Shown: positions 46,901 through 58,868, counted from the stretch's first letter. The stretch is 64,000 nucleotides of DNA from Progne subis subis (GCA_022316685.1 JAKJHU010000082.1:1364001-1428000); one strand, 5' to 3'. A program made the numbers and translations. Notes: generated from the sequence alone by a model not told the origin.

Positions 46901-49900
46901 CAGTGATACTGCTTGGTTTCTGCCTGGTTTTTCCATACCAAGGTAACACTCCAGCCTCAGTATTTTGTGCTGCAAAGGAGAGGGGCATTAAAGGTCTCAC
47001 TATTGCTGCTGAGTGTCACGTTGAGCTTTTTCTTACCATTATAGCATGGAGTGGGTTACAAATGCAAATGTGTCCACGGCCTCGCTTTACCTCCTCCCTT
47101 TCCTGATGGCCTACATGTGGTTTTTCTGAGTAATCATAAGGCAATATGTGTTGGGCTGTGGGTTTGAATTAGGGGTTATCTGTCTCCTTTTGTGTGATTC
47201 TTGCCGTGAGAGATGGGCAGAAGTGTGATGGACCAGAAATAGCCCATCTCTTCTTGGAGGTTAGGTGGGATACCACAGGGCAGCTTAAAAGGGAACAAAC
47301 GCTCCTCGTAACACAGCAGGGTCCCATCCCAAGGTCCTTGTGCAGTCACAGGCAGGAGCAGCAGCTCAGAGTGAAACAGAGTGTTCTATCCCTCAGTCTT
47401 CCTTTTGTCTTCTCACTGCTCAAACAAAAAGGTCTAAATAGCATGTTTGTTATTAATACCAAGTTATTTTGACTGCCTGAGGGAAACAAACCTACCTTCA
47501 GGGCTTTTACTGTTGTGCCGAGCTGGGTTTGGCAAAAGTCACAATCCTTTTTTTGTGCCCCCTTCCAGCTGCAACTTTTTCAAGCCACACCACTTGCGAT
47601 CAGTATGAATGAAGTCAATTAGGTCTCTGCTGTCTGCAACTTCTTGTGTTTTCTTGCCTAAGCTTTTCTTTAAACTGATAAAAGCTGTGTCAGACGGTAT
47701 CCTTCCCTGTCTCAGTAGTGACGGCAGCCCAAGTAGGCCCAGGTTAAGTGCTGGGCTCTGGGAGGTGGCTTTGATTGTAGTCACAAAGTTAATACTTACC
47801 CAGGAATGGTTGGGATTCTTGTGGTGTACTCCAAAGTGTAATCTAAATTGGATTTCCTGGATTTGTAATGCTTAGTTTTGGATTTCCAATTGCCCACCAG
47901 TGTTTGTTGCTCTAAACTGCTGATGCTTGCTCTCAAACACAGTCCCAGTTTAATGCCCTTTTTGTCTTGGAATAGAGAGAAGGATTAATAGGAATCTGTA
48001 GCATACAGCAGATGTGAGGTTTTACATCATTTGATGTCTGCAAATGGCACTGATTTAGCTCTTCTTCCAGGGACACATTTCTGATTCCTCATAGATCTTT
48101 CATTTTAACACTGTCCCACAGCAACATTAAAAAACATGGTAAATGCCATTCTTCTGGAGTGACAGTGTATAAAACCAGAATAATAAGAATACACAAAATG
48201 AAGGAGGTGGTAGGTGTCCTTTGCATTTCCTAGTAGCTAAAGACACCGATCCATTAGTTTGTTGCTATGGTAGACCTTTCTCAGTAGCAAGAAACCCAAT
48301 GGAGGAAGAAGTGTCAGCTTTGCTAAATGGTTCAGTGTCTCCAAAAAGCTGAAGGCAGAGGCTTGTGAAAGGGAAGGAAAGATGAGGACAGGGATGAATA
48401 AGGCAAGCTGGAGCACCTGATTGCATTGTGGCTTTGCACTGGCCAGCTGCAAATTGAGGAGCAGACGGCACAGGTCGGGTGTGGGATCAGCGTCCTCCCT
48501 CCAAAACCGGAGCCACATCTGCGTGTCCCTGGCACACCAAGGTCAGCCGTGGGAATTCTCCACTTTGTGGATCCACTTAGGACATTTTTACCTCTTTGTA
48601 AGACTTCCACCAGTAAATGCAGCAGATGGAAAGAGTGTGCAAACAGCTTTGCTCTGCGGGGAAATAGCTGTGAATGGAGCTGGGGCGTGATTTCTGCTTC
48701 TGCATACCTGCAGCACTTCACTTTCGTGGCAAAATTAACTATTTCATTTTTCAGAGGGCTTCTGCCTAGCATCTACACTGCTACAAATTCATTTTTAGAT
48801 CATGTTGCTGTCCTGCAGAGAGAACAAAGGGCAATTTCAACTCATTTTAGCAGCAGTAAAAATGCAAAAACATTTTGAGAGAAGTGAAGCATAAGAAAAT
48901 CTCTATAAAATCCTTTTTATTTCTGTTGAGAATTACTTGTCTGAAGCTTTTTTTTTTATTATGACTGATCACAGATGTGATATTGTTCATGGTAAATACT
49001 TTTCTCCATTCATTGTATGTGAACATCTTTTATAAAATATATAAAGTGGATTTTTTTTACATTTTTATTCCCAAACTAGTGAAAACTCGGTAGAATTTTC
49101 TGCATGCCTGGTACAAATACTGTTTCCATATGGGAGATGAATGCTTTGGTTGGGATTTCCATGGTTATTTGTAATTGTAATTGGTGATGTTTTCTTTTAA
49201 ACCTTTATTCTTTCCCAAGCCAAACAGATACTTCCTGAGCCTGACACATAAAACAATAGTTGTACTAGAAGAAAAGAAATTTGGAAAGCAAAGGACAGAT
49301 GTGCAGAGTTAATCTAAGTCTGAGCCTCACTATTTTCCCAGGTAAGTGAGGCTGCAGGGAATAGAGCATTTGCTGCTGAAGCACATGCCCAGTCTCAGTG
49401 AAACCTGCGAAGAAGTGAGTGGGAAAATTGCTTATGTGAACAGGATACAGGCTTGAATGACTGCAACACTTGGCAAGAATTCTGGCAGCCTCAGGGTGCA
49501 TTTTTGAAGGGCTTCTCCATTGAAATACCTTCCTTGGCCCGAAGAGTGAAGTTCCCCAGCAGAGCAGCTTCATCAGCTCCCTTGACCCACTGTGGTTTCA
49601 GTGCTGCTTCAAACCTTTTGCCTTTCACTACCCCAATTCAAGGCCAAATGCAAGAAGAAGACATGCTCTATAGCAGCTCTCTAGCCCCCACTGCATATTT
49701 TTAGAATAAACAAATGATTTTAAGCTAAGAACTGTAAGTGTTAGGAATCAGTCCTTGATTCTTGGGGGCAAATGGCTTCCAAACAAATTCTTGGGTTTGC
49801 TTTCTTTTTCTTCATACGAATTTCAGGTTTTCAGATTTTTTTCTCCTTTTATTTCTTAGCACTCTACATCTTTTAATAGTCTCTTGGTGATACCCCATGT

Positions 49901-51640
49901 CATGGTTTAGATATTAATGCCTGCCAATGAGCAAGCTGCTGCAGTTACCCACCTCAGCAAAGAAGGGATCAGACAACACTACATTTGACCTGGACAGTGA
50001 ATGTTCAGAGGCCCAGAAACAGTAAGATCCAGCAGGAAACTTCTGAGTAGAAAGTGATACCTTTACAAAATTCTAATTTTTCCTAGGAATGCAGAATGAA
50101 GGTCATTACTGTGGCCTGATCTTTGCTGCTCTCTTAGAGCTGGCAGAGGCACTGCAGGCCATGTGGAGAGGCAGGGAGCTCAGACCGCGCTTGGCTGTTC
50201 CCTCTCTGTGGACAGGTACTTGCTGTTCCACACCTCAGCCTGTTTGTTTCTAGAAAAATCAGTGGCCAGGATCACTGGAGAAACACAGAGGAGAAGAAAT
50301 GCTCAGGAGAAGAAGAAATGCCTCAAGCATTTTTAACTTGTCCTTTGTACAGTACAGCAATGCTTAATCTGGTCAACATCCCAGACCCTTCTAAGCAGTA
50401 TGTTATTGCTGAGGAAGGTAGCCTAGAAGCCAAAAATTCCCAAATTTGATGTTCATCTCCCTGCTGTCTAGCAGCACTCTAAATTAAATTACAGTGCAAG
50501 TTACTTTATGATCTGTGGGACCAAGGACAGCAGGGTAACAAAACAAAGAACAGGCATACTCAGAAAAAGCTGAGCAACAGAGGAAGTATAAAACTACAGG
50601 TGAGCTTCTAGTCTCAGTTATTGCAGTAAGCCCAAAGTCATGTCAGTGAAAATAATGGAGCAGCCTCAGGCTACGAAAGAGCAATTGAGACCAGTTTTCT
50701 CATACACTTTGGCATCTTCTGCCTCCCGAGGTCCTGGCGCAATCCCTGTTCCCTCTGTTCAGGCACTGTCAGTTAAACCTGAGGCCCTCTTGGCATGGCC
50801 TACTGCTTTGGGATGTAAAATAACTCTTCTGCCTCACCACTACTTTCTTCTATGATTTGTTAACTCTTTTACCAAAAGGAGCCTGAAGTTGCAATGGTAA
50901 AAGCCTTGTGTCTCCTGAAGAGCAGGTAGTTAAGAAGTAAGTTCTGAGGATGAGGATTCCCTGTCTGCTAGCAGGGATATTCAGTCAGATATTCTGAAGT
51001 TACTGAGGGAATCAGTGGAAATGGCCATTGCTATGGGGAGGGAATTCTTGCTGGAATATCCTGGTGAATTTTATTTTCAGACACTTTTTCATAACCAAGA
51101 CATAAGGTAAATACACAGTCAAAGTCTTCTCAGAAGCACAATTCATTGCCTGAACACCGAAAGGACTCTGTCAACAGCAGTACATACCTAGGTCTGTGTG
51201 GGGTCAGTGTTCCCAACTGGAACTGGATTTTTTTGGTACAATCTCATACATAGATTCACTTCAAAAACATTCACTTTGACAGACATGTAAACCTCCAGCT
51301 CAGGGGAGAAATCAATACACATTTTTTGCATTTTCCTTGTCAAAAGTGTGTGGAAAAGACACAGTTCAAAGGCTGGGATTAGTATCCCTGCCTCGAAGAG
51401 GTATTGCAAGGATCTAGCTTGGCATGAATATGAAAACTCCTTGGCTTTGAATGTTAAATCAGCGTCATCCCTCAGGAAGGTGGCAGCTGATTGCTGGGAC
51501 AGTGTTGCAGGTGGCACTGGGGGTGGCCCAGAGCAGTGGGCTGCCTCTCTGCAGGCTGGATCCTCGTTGTCTTTGGGTTTATCTGCGCCTGTGAGCACTG
51601 ATAACAAGTAACTGACTGGCATGTTAGGCTCTAACTGCTT
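43975..51640. other. Intergenic region between LTR and GPR55
   Basis: No gene supported on either strand. Includes a T-rich tract near 44698-44717, the long imperfect hairpin at 44741-44791, and otherwise unique AT-rich DNA. A 144-codon minus-strand frame at 51188-51622 lies just beyond the receptor's likely 3' UTR and matches nothing I know. Confidence 0.6.
44741..44791. repeat. Long imperfect inverted repeat (hairpin)
   Basis: Two 20-nt arms (44741-44760 and 44772-44791) are complementary at 18 of 20 positions around an 11-nt loop. The core is AACCCACCC / GGGTGGGTT, nine bases without mismatch. It is the strongest simple hairpin I noticed in the intergenic DNA. The stem is shorter than a typical pre-miRNA and no TIR-type element is recognised around it. 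Confidence 0.75.
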
Positions 51641-51648
51641 GATTATTT

Positions 51649-51846
51649 TTTATTGCCTTGTTTGTTTGGGGAATGGTAGTGCTCAGCTCGCTCTGAAGTC
51701 CAAAAGGTTGCTTTCCCCCAGGGTTCTGTGTGTTTCTGGCTACTGCTTTGGGGATCAGGGCTGCTCTTATCTTATCCCCCCATGAGGTGGGGTTTGTTCC
51801 TTCAGGTTCATGTGTTTGCCACTACATTGGACTAGGGGATTTTATT
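51649..51846 (-). terminator. GPR55: Candidate polyadenylation signals for GPR55
   Basis: On the minus strand AATAAA occurs at 51846-51841 and again at 51654-51649, roughly 760 and 950 nt after the GPR55 stop codon. Either could end the transcript; the choice cannot be made from sequence. Confidence 0.4.
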
Positions 51847-52603
51847 TCATGCTCTTGTTTGTTTTGGCTCTGTTCACGAAACTAGGTTTGTAACCAATCA
51901 GGAAGGAACAGATGTGAAAAGCCTGCAGGTAGGAGAGGAGCTGGTGAGGAAGCCTGGAACTGAGGGAGTCGATTGATGTGTGCAGTGTGGAGATTTGGGC
52001 CAGTGGCAGCATTAGTTAGTTGTGTGATGAGGTAGTCACAACAGCTGTCACTAAAAGAAGTACTGCACCTTGCAGAGCAGTGGAGGAACGACGTGGAGAT
52101 CTTGCTATACCCTTGTGAACCTAAAGCTGCCTTTGCATTTAGAGTTACAATCATTAGTTTTGTTTTTTTTTAAAGCACGTGCAAGTCTAAACCTGACAGG
52201 TGTATGTATGCGAGGACAAGTGTACAGGACCAGGACAGGGGAGGCAACAGAATTTCATCTGAAGCTTTTTACCATGAACTTCAAGTTTTTGTTTCTTAAC
52301 AGGCCAAGTCCTACTGCAGTGAAGTATCCAAATACTTCAATTAATCCAAAGAAATATCCAAAGAAATATGCATCAGATTTATATGAATAATTAAATTTCT
52401 TTTTACCCATAAATAATAACAGGAGACATTATAAAAAAAGTTAGGAACAGTCTCCTAGGAATGGGCTTAGTTCTGGTTTTTAGGAAATATTTTCAGCTGT
52501 GAGTATTTAAAGCAAACTGCTTAGTTAAGAAGTTCAGAACCCTGTACTTTCCACTAAAACCTCTCCACACATCATCCCAAGTAATGAACATGCAGTACAT
52601 AAA

Positions 52604-53518
52604 TCAAGGCTTTTGCGTGGCTCTTTTTTCACTGTTTTGCAATGGGTCTTCCAAGGACTCCTTTAAAACAAAATAATAACACCCCCCATCAAGACAGCAG
52701 TTCAGGTTTGCCCAGCAAAGGGTGACCTGAACAGTGTCTCGTAGCACTTGTTGAAAAGAAATGTGGACAATGTTGTTCTTCACCAAAAAGTACATGAAAT
52801 ATGCCACGTGGTAAGGTGTGAAACACACCAAAAAGGCAACCAGGTTTGTCACCACGATCCTCTCTGCTCTGGTGCTGTGTGTTTGGGGGTTGTCGGGGTT
52901 TCTGTGCCTTCTCAGGCACCGGACAGTCTGGGCAGTGCAGAAAGTCATGGCTGCCATGCTGCCGAAAAAGATGACCTGCAAGGTGCTGAACAGGCCTGCG
53001 TTCTCCCACGTGCTCTTGGAGAAGTTATGGAAGCAGGACGAGATGTTGTGGCCCTTTCCATGCAGTTGGAAAGTAGAGACTGTCCCCACAGAGGTGCCCA
53101 GGCAGATGAGAGCACAGACCATAGCAGCTTTCTTGATGGACCTGAGGGTGAGGGCCACGAAAGGGTACTGGATAGCGATGTACCGGTCCACACAGATGCA
53201 CAGGGAGATGAGGATGCTGCCATACATGTTCACAAAGTAAAGACTCTCCAAGGTGGAGCAAAACACAGACCCCAAGTTCCAGTTGTCCTGAAGGTGGTAG
53301 GAAATGATTTTAAAAGGAAGAGTAAACAACAGCAAAGTATCCAGGAATATAAGGGCTATCATGTAGATTGTAGATTCTGACAGCTTTTTAACCTTAAAAA
53401 ACAGGAAGGACAGAGCCATTAGGTTGAACAGCAATCCCAGGATAAAAGTGGGGGTGTACACGATGAGCTGGAACAGTTCCACAGGTAGCACTGATATTGC
53501 CCTTGTCATGAGTGTCAT
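52604..53518 (-). CDS. GPR55: GPR55-type G-protein-coupled receptor
   Basis: Single coding exon, 304 codons (human GPR55 has 319). A class A receptor with seven hydrophobic spans. Visible landmarks: N32 in TM1, D60 in TM2, C87 and C162 for the TM3-ECL2 disulfide, DRY at 111-113, CFTP at 232-235 in TM6, and the TM7 stretch NLNCCLDGGCYYF (271-283). The last, together with HGK...CFHN in ECL2 and LYFVNMYGS in TM3, is characteristic of GPR55 rather than GPR35. Sequons N158 and N165 lie in ECL2. In mammals GPR55 responds to lysophosphatidylinositol and couples to G12/13 and Gq. Position next to and convergent with ITM2C supports orthology. Oddities: the TM4 tryptophan is C139, the TM5 proline is S187, and the N-terminus is short, starting in a weak context four bases after another ATG in a different frame. 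A stop codon directly precedes the chosen ATG in its own frame. Confidence 0.93.
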   Translation of the reverse strand: MTLMTRAISVLPVELFQLIVYTPTFILGLLFNLMALSFLFFKVKKLSESTIYMIALIFLDTLLLFTLPFKIISYHLQDNWNLGSVFCSTLESLYFVNMYGSILISLCICVDRYIAIQYPFVALTLRSIKKAAMVCALICLGTSVGTVSTFQLHGKGHNISSCFHNFSKSTWENAGLFSTLQVIFFGSMAAMTFCTAQTVRCLRRHRNPDNPQTHSTRAERIVVTNLVAFLVCFTPYHVAYFMYFLVKNNIVHISFQQVLRDTVQVTLCWANLNCCLDGGCYYFVLKESLEDPLQNSEKRATQKP

Positions 53519-53551
53519 TCATATCTCCAGGTATGCTGGAAGAGAAGAAAA
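53519..53551 (-). promoter_or_regulatory. GPR55: 3' splice site and 5' leader of GPR55 coding exon
   Basis: On the minus strand TGATTTTCTTCTCTTCCAG ends at 53536, a good acceptor with polypyrimidine tract. The exon would start at 53535, giving a 17-nt leader before the coding ATG. This implies at least one upstream non-coding exon at higher coordinates, as in mammalian GPR55. Confidence 0.65.
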
Positions 53552-54181
53552 TCACCACAAGGAAGGATGAAGATCATATAGAAGATAAAGAACAAAGGCT
53601 AATAAGGTCTCTGTGTGTCCACTCTCTTGGACTGCTGTGTGCTTAATTGCAGCTCCCAGTAACATGGAACTGCTCAGTGCCAATGATTTTGGGGCAAGTT
53701 TGTACCTCAAGGGGGAAGAGGGCTTCCTGCTGTCCAAGCCTCACTTGCACTGTTACCTGCAACCCCACGCTGTGCTGTCCTGTAATTTAGGCTGGACAGA
53801 GTATGTGACTGTACCATCCTCTTGGAGAATTCAATCTCTCCAGAACCAAGGCAGCAGACCCTGATTTTAGGGCTTCTTGGATTGTGAGGGTGGAAATAAT
53901 TATGTGGATCCAGTTTCCTGCATCAAGCTATCATAAGAGATCTCGGGATGCCAAGAACATAAAGGTCCCCACACATTTATTAATGTGAAGATCCCGTACA
54001 GTCACTGCCATCCTGCACCCTCTCCCACCACTCCTGCACAAAGAGGAAGGACTGTGAGTACCACTGGCCCTTGTAAAAGCTGTCTAAAAGCTGCAGGCAG
54101 GAAGCTTCCAATAGGCTATTTCTAGCAGAGGTTAAGTCTTTAGTAGAAGGGTGAGATTTTGTCTAAATCAGCCAGACTTAC

Positions 54182-54430
54182 CACAGCAGAGACAGGGGTT
54201 ACAGGAAACATGCAGCTGGATTCTCCTCTGCAGAGAGGGGACTAAAAGCGTCGAGGCAGGCACTCTGTGAGCTGGGGTCACAAAGTAATTACCTTCTTTA
54301 GAGGAAAGGGTTCTGGCTTGATCCTGCCCTCGGACTCTCCTGATAAGGACTAGGAAAGTGCTCATTGGTTTCTGCAGTGCTGTAGTCACTTAAAAATGCA
54401 AATGCCCAGGAATACCTGATCCTTTCCTCC
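54182..54430 (-). other. GPR55: Possible GPR55 5' UTR exon
   Basis: Ends on the minus strand in GCTGTG followed by GTAAGT, an almost ideal donor, about 640 bp upstream of the GPR55 coding-exon acceptor. The 5' boundary shown is arbitrary; no TATA box or CpG island marks a start here. Inference from splice-site pairing only. Confidence 0.25.
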
Positions 54431-55644
54431 AGCCAGTTCCATAACAGGAAATGGAACCTGTAAATAAAGTCTGTCAGGGATCTTTCCATCAGCACACAGA
54501 AAAGACTTTCTGCTGTTCTCTAGTTTTTACTTCAAACCAGTGTCTTTCCTACACAAGTTGCTGATTTTGATGCTGTTCTGTTTTAGATTTGTCAACTGAG
54601 CAGTCAAAGTTTCTGTCCTGCAGATCAAATCACCCCCCTGAGTATTTCACAGATAAACTCTCCCTTGCTGTGGTTTGGGAGATTAAGATCTCTTTGAGTG
54701 AGATTAAGATCAGCAAAAAGGAAATTTAGTTCTTTGCTCCTTAAGGACACAGTAAGGGCAGGTAAATGAGATTCTGTAACTTGCTGGCTTAGAAGTAGGA
54801 AAAGCAACGTGAAGCACTGTGAGTCTGATGCTGGGAGGGAGCCCATCACTGAGAGCCAAAGGGAGGAAATTAAGGAATTTCTGAAAAGTAATAAATACTA
54901 AAAGTTCTTTACTTCAAAGTCTCTGCAGGAGATTTCATTACTACTCTACCTTTTTCTTCAGTCTTGTTTTTAATTTGTTTGATAATGTACCTAGAAAATT
55001 CTAGGTCAAGAGAAATAGGATTTTAGCCTCTCATCTGTGGGTCAGAGATGATTAACTAAGAAAATTCTTGCTATGTTTAAAAGATATTTCAGACTAGGGT
55101 CTGTTGTGCAGATTTATTTAAATAAAAAACAGAAAAAAATATTATATAAAGCATAAATTCAAAGGGCAGTTTTGTTCAGTCATTAAAAAAGTTAGCTAGG
55201 CTGTAAGCAATGCAAGTTATGTAATATTTAATTAGTTTTTGGATCTCGTGACAAGAGAAAAGCTTTTAAGGCAAGGTTTTGCTAGAGTGAAATATCTCTT
55301 GTCATCTTACCTTTGGGCTGTCTTGTGCTCTAGTTGTTGACTTTTTCTCCTTCTCAGCTTATAGAATTCTGTGGCCTCGTGTTTGCTTTTAAGGCAGTGG
55401 AGTCTGCTGCATGCAAAGCAGCTGCTGGTCAGAATGTCAGAAAGCACCAAGTGCTGCTGTTTTTTGTTTCATCACAGATTTCCATGACAGCATTGGCCTC
55501 CCCACGCTGTGTCTGCGTGCAGGCACTATGTACGTAGGATGTCACACACCTCATTTAAGGACGTAAATACATGGCTCTGTGAGTCACCCTTTAAAACGAG
55601 GTTCTGATAACAGAAATTCTGACTCTACAGACTTTTCTTTGTTT

Positions 55645-55718
55645 TGAGGGGGTTTTCTTTTGTTTGTTTGCTTGTTTTGGGTTTGGGGTTTTTTTTGTTT
55701 TTTTTTTTTGGTTTTGTC
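55645..55718 (+). repeat. T/GT-rich low-complexity tract
   Basis: T- and G-only stretch resembling the one at 37757-37858. Creates a hydrophobic Phe/Leu-rich false open frame. Confidence 0.75.
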
Positions 55719-58079
55719 CAATACAGGATTTTATTGATCTGCTCCATGGGTAGAGTGTTAGTTGTCAAAATGTGCTTTGAGCTAAATCCTGTCATTGTTT
55801 CCCTTACTTTTAATGATATCAGAAATGAAAAAGAGATTGCTGATTTTCAAGTGGTGATCTGGTATTCACTTGGTGTTTCAAAAGAGTCAAGGTTTACTCT
55901 TACATCTGTTGATACTCCTAGGGAGCAGGGAATATACCCATGGAGAGTATCTGGAGATTTTGTACAGGTAGGAAGGGGAAAAAAAGTGGGTTTTTTTGGC
56001 CATTGTATGTATGTTTGCAGTGCTCTTTCCAAAAATGGAAAGAAAGGCCACAGATGTAGTTTTGTTTGGTCTTCTGCATATACTTAAATTTCAAAACTGA
56101 GGATTATACTGGCTAAATTAAAACTGTATCTCTGTGAAAGAGATGAGGGATAGATGACGAGAGAAGAAATAGTCCCTTAGGGGCTCTCCCATGGTATTTT
56201 AGTTTAAATTACCCTATTTAAGGAACAAAAAAATCCCCACCACCACCAAAGGAAAAAACCCAATACAAGTTTGAATGAATAGCACCATTTTTAGCTACGT
56301 TTCACTTCTGTGTATCCTGTGGTGGTCTTGTGACCATGGCTACGTTCTGGATGTGAGCAAATCCCCACACACAGCACAGGCAGGCACCACCACCACGGAG
56401 AGAGATGTGGGCCCGGGTGGTGGGAAGCAGGGCTGCCGTCAGCACGGATGTGCCAGGAGCGCTCTCTGCGCTCCTGCCCCTCTGGGGTTTGCAGATGCCA
56501 GTTCTGAAACTGCCACCAACGCTCAGAGCGGGTGCTCTGTCTTCCCACTCAACATTTTCCCCTCACACGCTTGGTGCTTTTTCTTCTGTCTCATTTTCTC
56601 TTTGACCCTCATGTTCTGAGCCGTGTGAGCACTGCCCACCCTGCTGGAGGCTGTCCCGAACCAGGTGTGCCTGGGCAAGGCGTCCCCGTGCTGCACAGAG
56701 CCCCGTGAGGCTCCACACCTGGAGAGAGATGCTCTGGGAAAGGCAGGATGAGGAAGCAGCTGTGTCAGGGTTAGTTTAGCCACGACCAATGAGTGATCTG
56801 CTTTTTTTCCAGCAGAATCCTTGTGGGTTTTTTAGAGAAGAAATGGCCAGGGAGGCATGCACAGGGGTACAAATGCACTTGGGGCAAGGTGTGAAGGCTC
56901 CTCTCCCTTCAAACTGGAATGGATGAAAAAGTGTGACGCTGAGGGCTGATGGAGAGGGTGAAATGAATCTGAGTAAGCAGCACAATGGAAAGGTTGGGAC
57001 AGCCCTTGAAGGACTCTCACATTGTTCATTAACAGCTTACTTGGGATGCAGGGCGGAGAAAACATAGGGCAGCAAGGAACCTTTCCATTCTCAACACAGG
57101 CTCTACTCTGTGCTGTTGGGATGTGTCCCTTCACAAAGTCCCCAGGTCCAAGTTTGGGTCCCTTTTCTTGGAGACTTGGGAGAAGGGGGCCATCTCTACA
57201 CATTCTCCTCTGTCCTTGACACTTCTGTGTGTGTCACCAATGCCACCAGTGTATGAAGAGCCTCCTGTTTCACGTGATCTCAGGTGCTGAATGCATCATC
57301 TTGTGCCTTTTTCCTGATGCAGGAGCTGCTTCACATGCATTGCTTTGTTGGTACTGAGGACTTTGCCATATCACTGCTGCCACACAGACCTCACCTTCAG
57401 GCACTCATATCTCACCTTCAGGATACACACACATCCCTCAGTGGCAGCCAGTGAAGTTCTGCTGATTCCATGTGCTTGTCCTTAAGGCCAACCTTCTCCT
57501 TGCAGTGCTGGGCTGTGCCAGCCAAAGTCCTGGCTCTCCTGCTGTCGGTCCTGCTGTTAGGCTCTTGGGAACAGCGTCAGCATGGGGCTGATGCTGCTCT
57601 CAGCCTTCCCGTTTATGTCAGTAACCACATGGGGTTGTGCAGTGAGGACACGGATGAGTTTTTTACCGATTTAAATCATAGCCTAACCAGTGAGAAAAGT
57701 ATTTGCCCTGCTTGAGAAGAGAGAGCATCCGCTGCTGTGATCCAAAACCGCCAGCAGCCTCTGGGTGAGCCAAAAGTGGGATGAAATGTCCCATCACCTT
57801 CACCCGGTGGCTCTGTGGAACTGTTTGTAACTGAGTTGCTCCATCTCGTGGCTACAGGAGAAACGAGGAACTCGGCTTCAGCCCCGCCATGTGTCTGTGG
57901 TGTGTCACCGGGGGGAACAGCTTTTTGTGTGCCTCAGTTTATCCCGACCTGTCCCCACCAGCCCAGCGCTCAGATCCTTGTCCTCGCTGGCTCTGTTTGC
58001 CCCGGCATCCTCACCCTGGAATGACGAGCAAGGGAGAGCCAAAAGCCCCGATGGTTATGGGAGGAGACCAAAGCACGGG

Positions 58080-58345
58080 AGCAGCTGCAATGAAGCTTTT
58101 CCGCGGAGGAAGCGGCCGCAAGGACTGAGCGCGGTGGCCGGCGGGGCCGAGGGGCCGGGGCCGGGGCGCCGCTGTGCCGAATCCGCGCTCTGACCGCAGG
58201 CACCGACGTTCGGCACCGGCCTTCGGTGCCCGCCGAAAGGGCGAGGGAGGCCACCAGCCAGCCTCGGCTGTGCAAGGGTGCCCCGGGGAACGAGGGTCCC
58301 TTCGGTGCTGGGGGAGCTGAACCCGCTGCTCGGGAGAGCGGGTGA
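58080..58345. promoter_or_regulatory. Small CpG island, candidate promoter
   Basis: A sharply bounded CG-dense block (GCGGCCGC, GGCCGGCGGGGCCGAGGGGC and CCGACGTTCGGCACCGGCC) in otherwise CpG-poor DNA. On the plus strand it ends in a good splice donor (GCGG then GTGAGC, 58342), so it could contain a non-coding first exon of a gene running rightward out of the window. It could equally be the minus-strand promoter of GPR55, 4.5 kb upstream of the coding exon. No start codon with a convincing protein is present. Confidence 0.5.
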
Positions 58346-58868
58346 GCTGCGATGGCTCTTTGAGCCGTGACTGTTCAGTGTTGAACCCATCCAGTGGTTT
58401 TTGAGAGACGTATCTGGGTTTCCGCAGAGAAATCAGCTGAGGATGCTCCTGTGGGACTTCTGAGTCCAGAGCAGCAGGATAGATATTTTTCATCTCAGTG
58501 CCCTGAGAGTGCTGAAATTTTAAGCTGCTGGAGATCTGTCTCTGATGTTGCAGATTTTGCACTTTCAGTTGTTCTCCGGCTCCGCAGAGCAGGCGTTCAA
58601 GCGAGGCTTGTGCACCTCTGCATAACACATCACAGCCCATGTGTCCCTTCTGCCTGCTGGCTGAGTCATTTTGACACTTATAAGGTATTTTTTTCCTACT
58701 TAAACCATTAGCTACACTGATCTTCAAATTATCATTACCTTTGAAAGACTTGAGACAGCATTTTTGCAAATCTAGTATTTCCTGAGAGATCACGGCAACT
58801 TCCAAATCAGATGACCGACCTGGCAAAGATCAGACAGGCACTTCGGCTGGAATTCTGCAAGATGGGGG

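Larger units (their letters stand above)
53552..58079. other. Upstream region of GPR55
   Basis: No coding exon supported. A strong minus-strand splice donor (GTAAGT, 54181-54176) could end a GPR55 5' UTR exon lying at about 54182-54430. A T/G-rich tract is at 55645-55718. The remainder is unique non-coding DNA. Confidence 0.5.

Noticed and set aside
49906..50100. LTR-like start (TGTCATGGTTTAG)
   Set aside because: No matching 3' end, target duplication or correctly placed polyadenylation signal was found.
51188..51622. 144-codon minus-strand frame next to GPR55
   Set aside because: No recognisable domain, no supporting splice sites, and it overlaps the likely GPR55 3' end.
52689..53380. Several 90-210 codon frames overlapping the receptor, on both strands
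   Set aside because: Shadow frames of GPR55; only the 304-codon minus-strand frame has receptor motifs.
55644..56087. 147-codon plus-strand frame with a hydrophobic start
   Set aside because: The apparent signal sequence is the T/G-rich tract translated as Phe, Leu and Gly. The rest matches no known protein.
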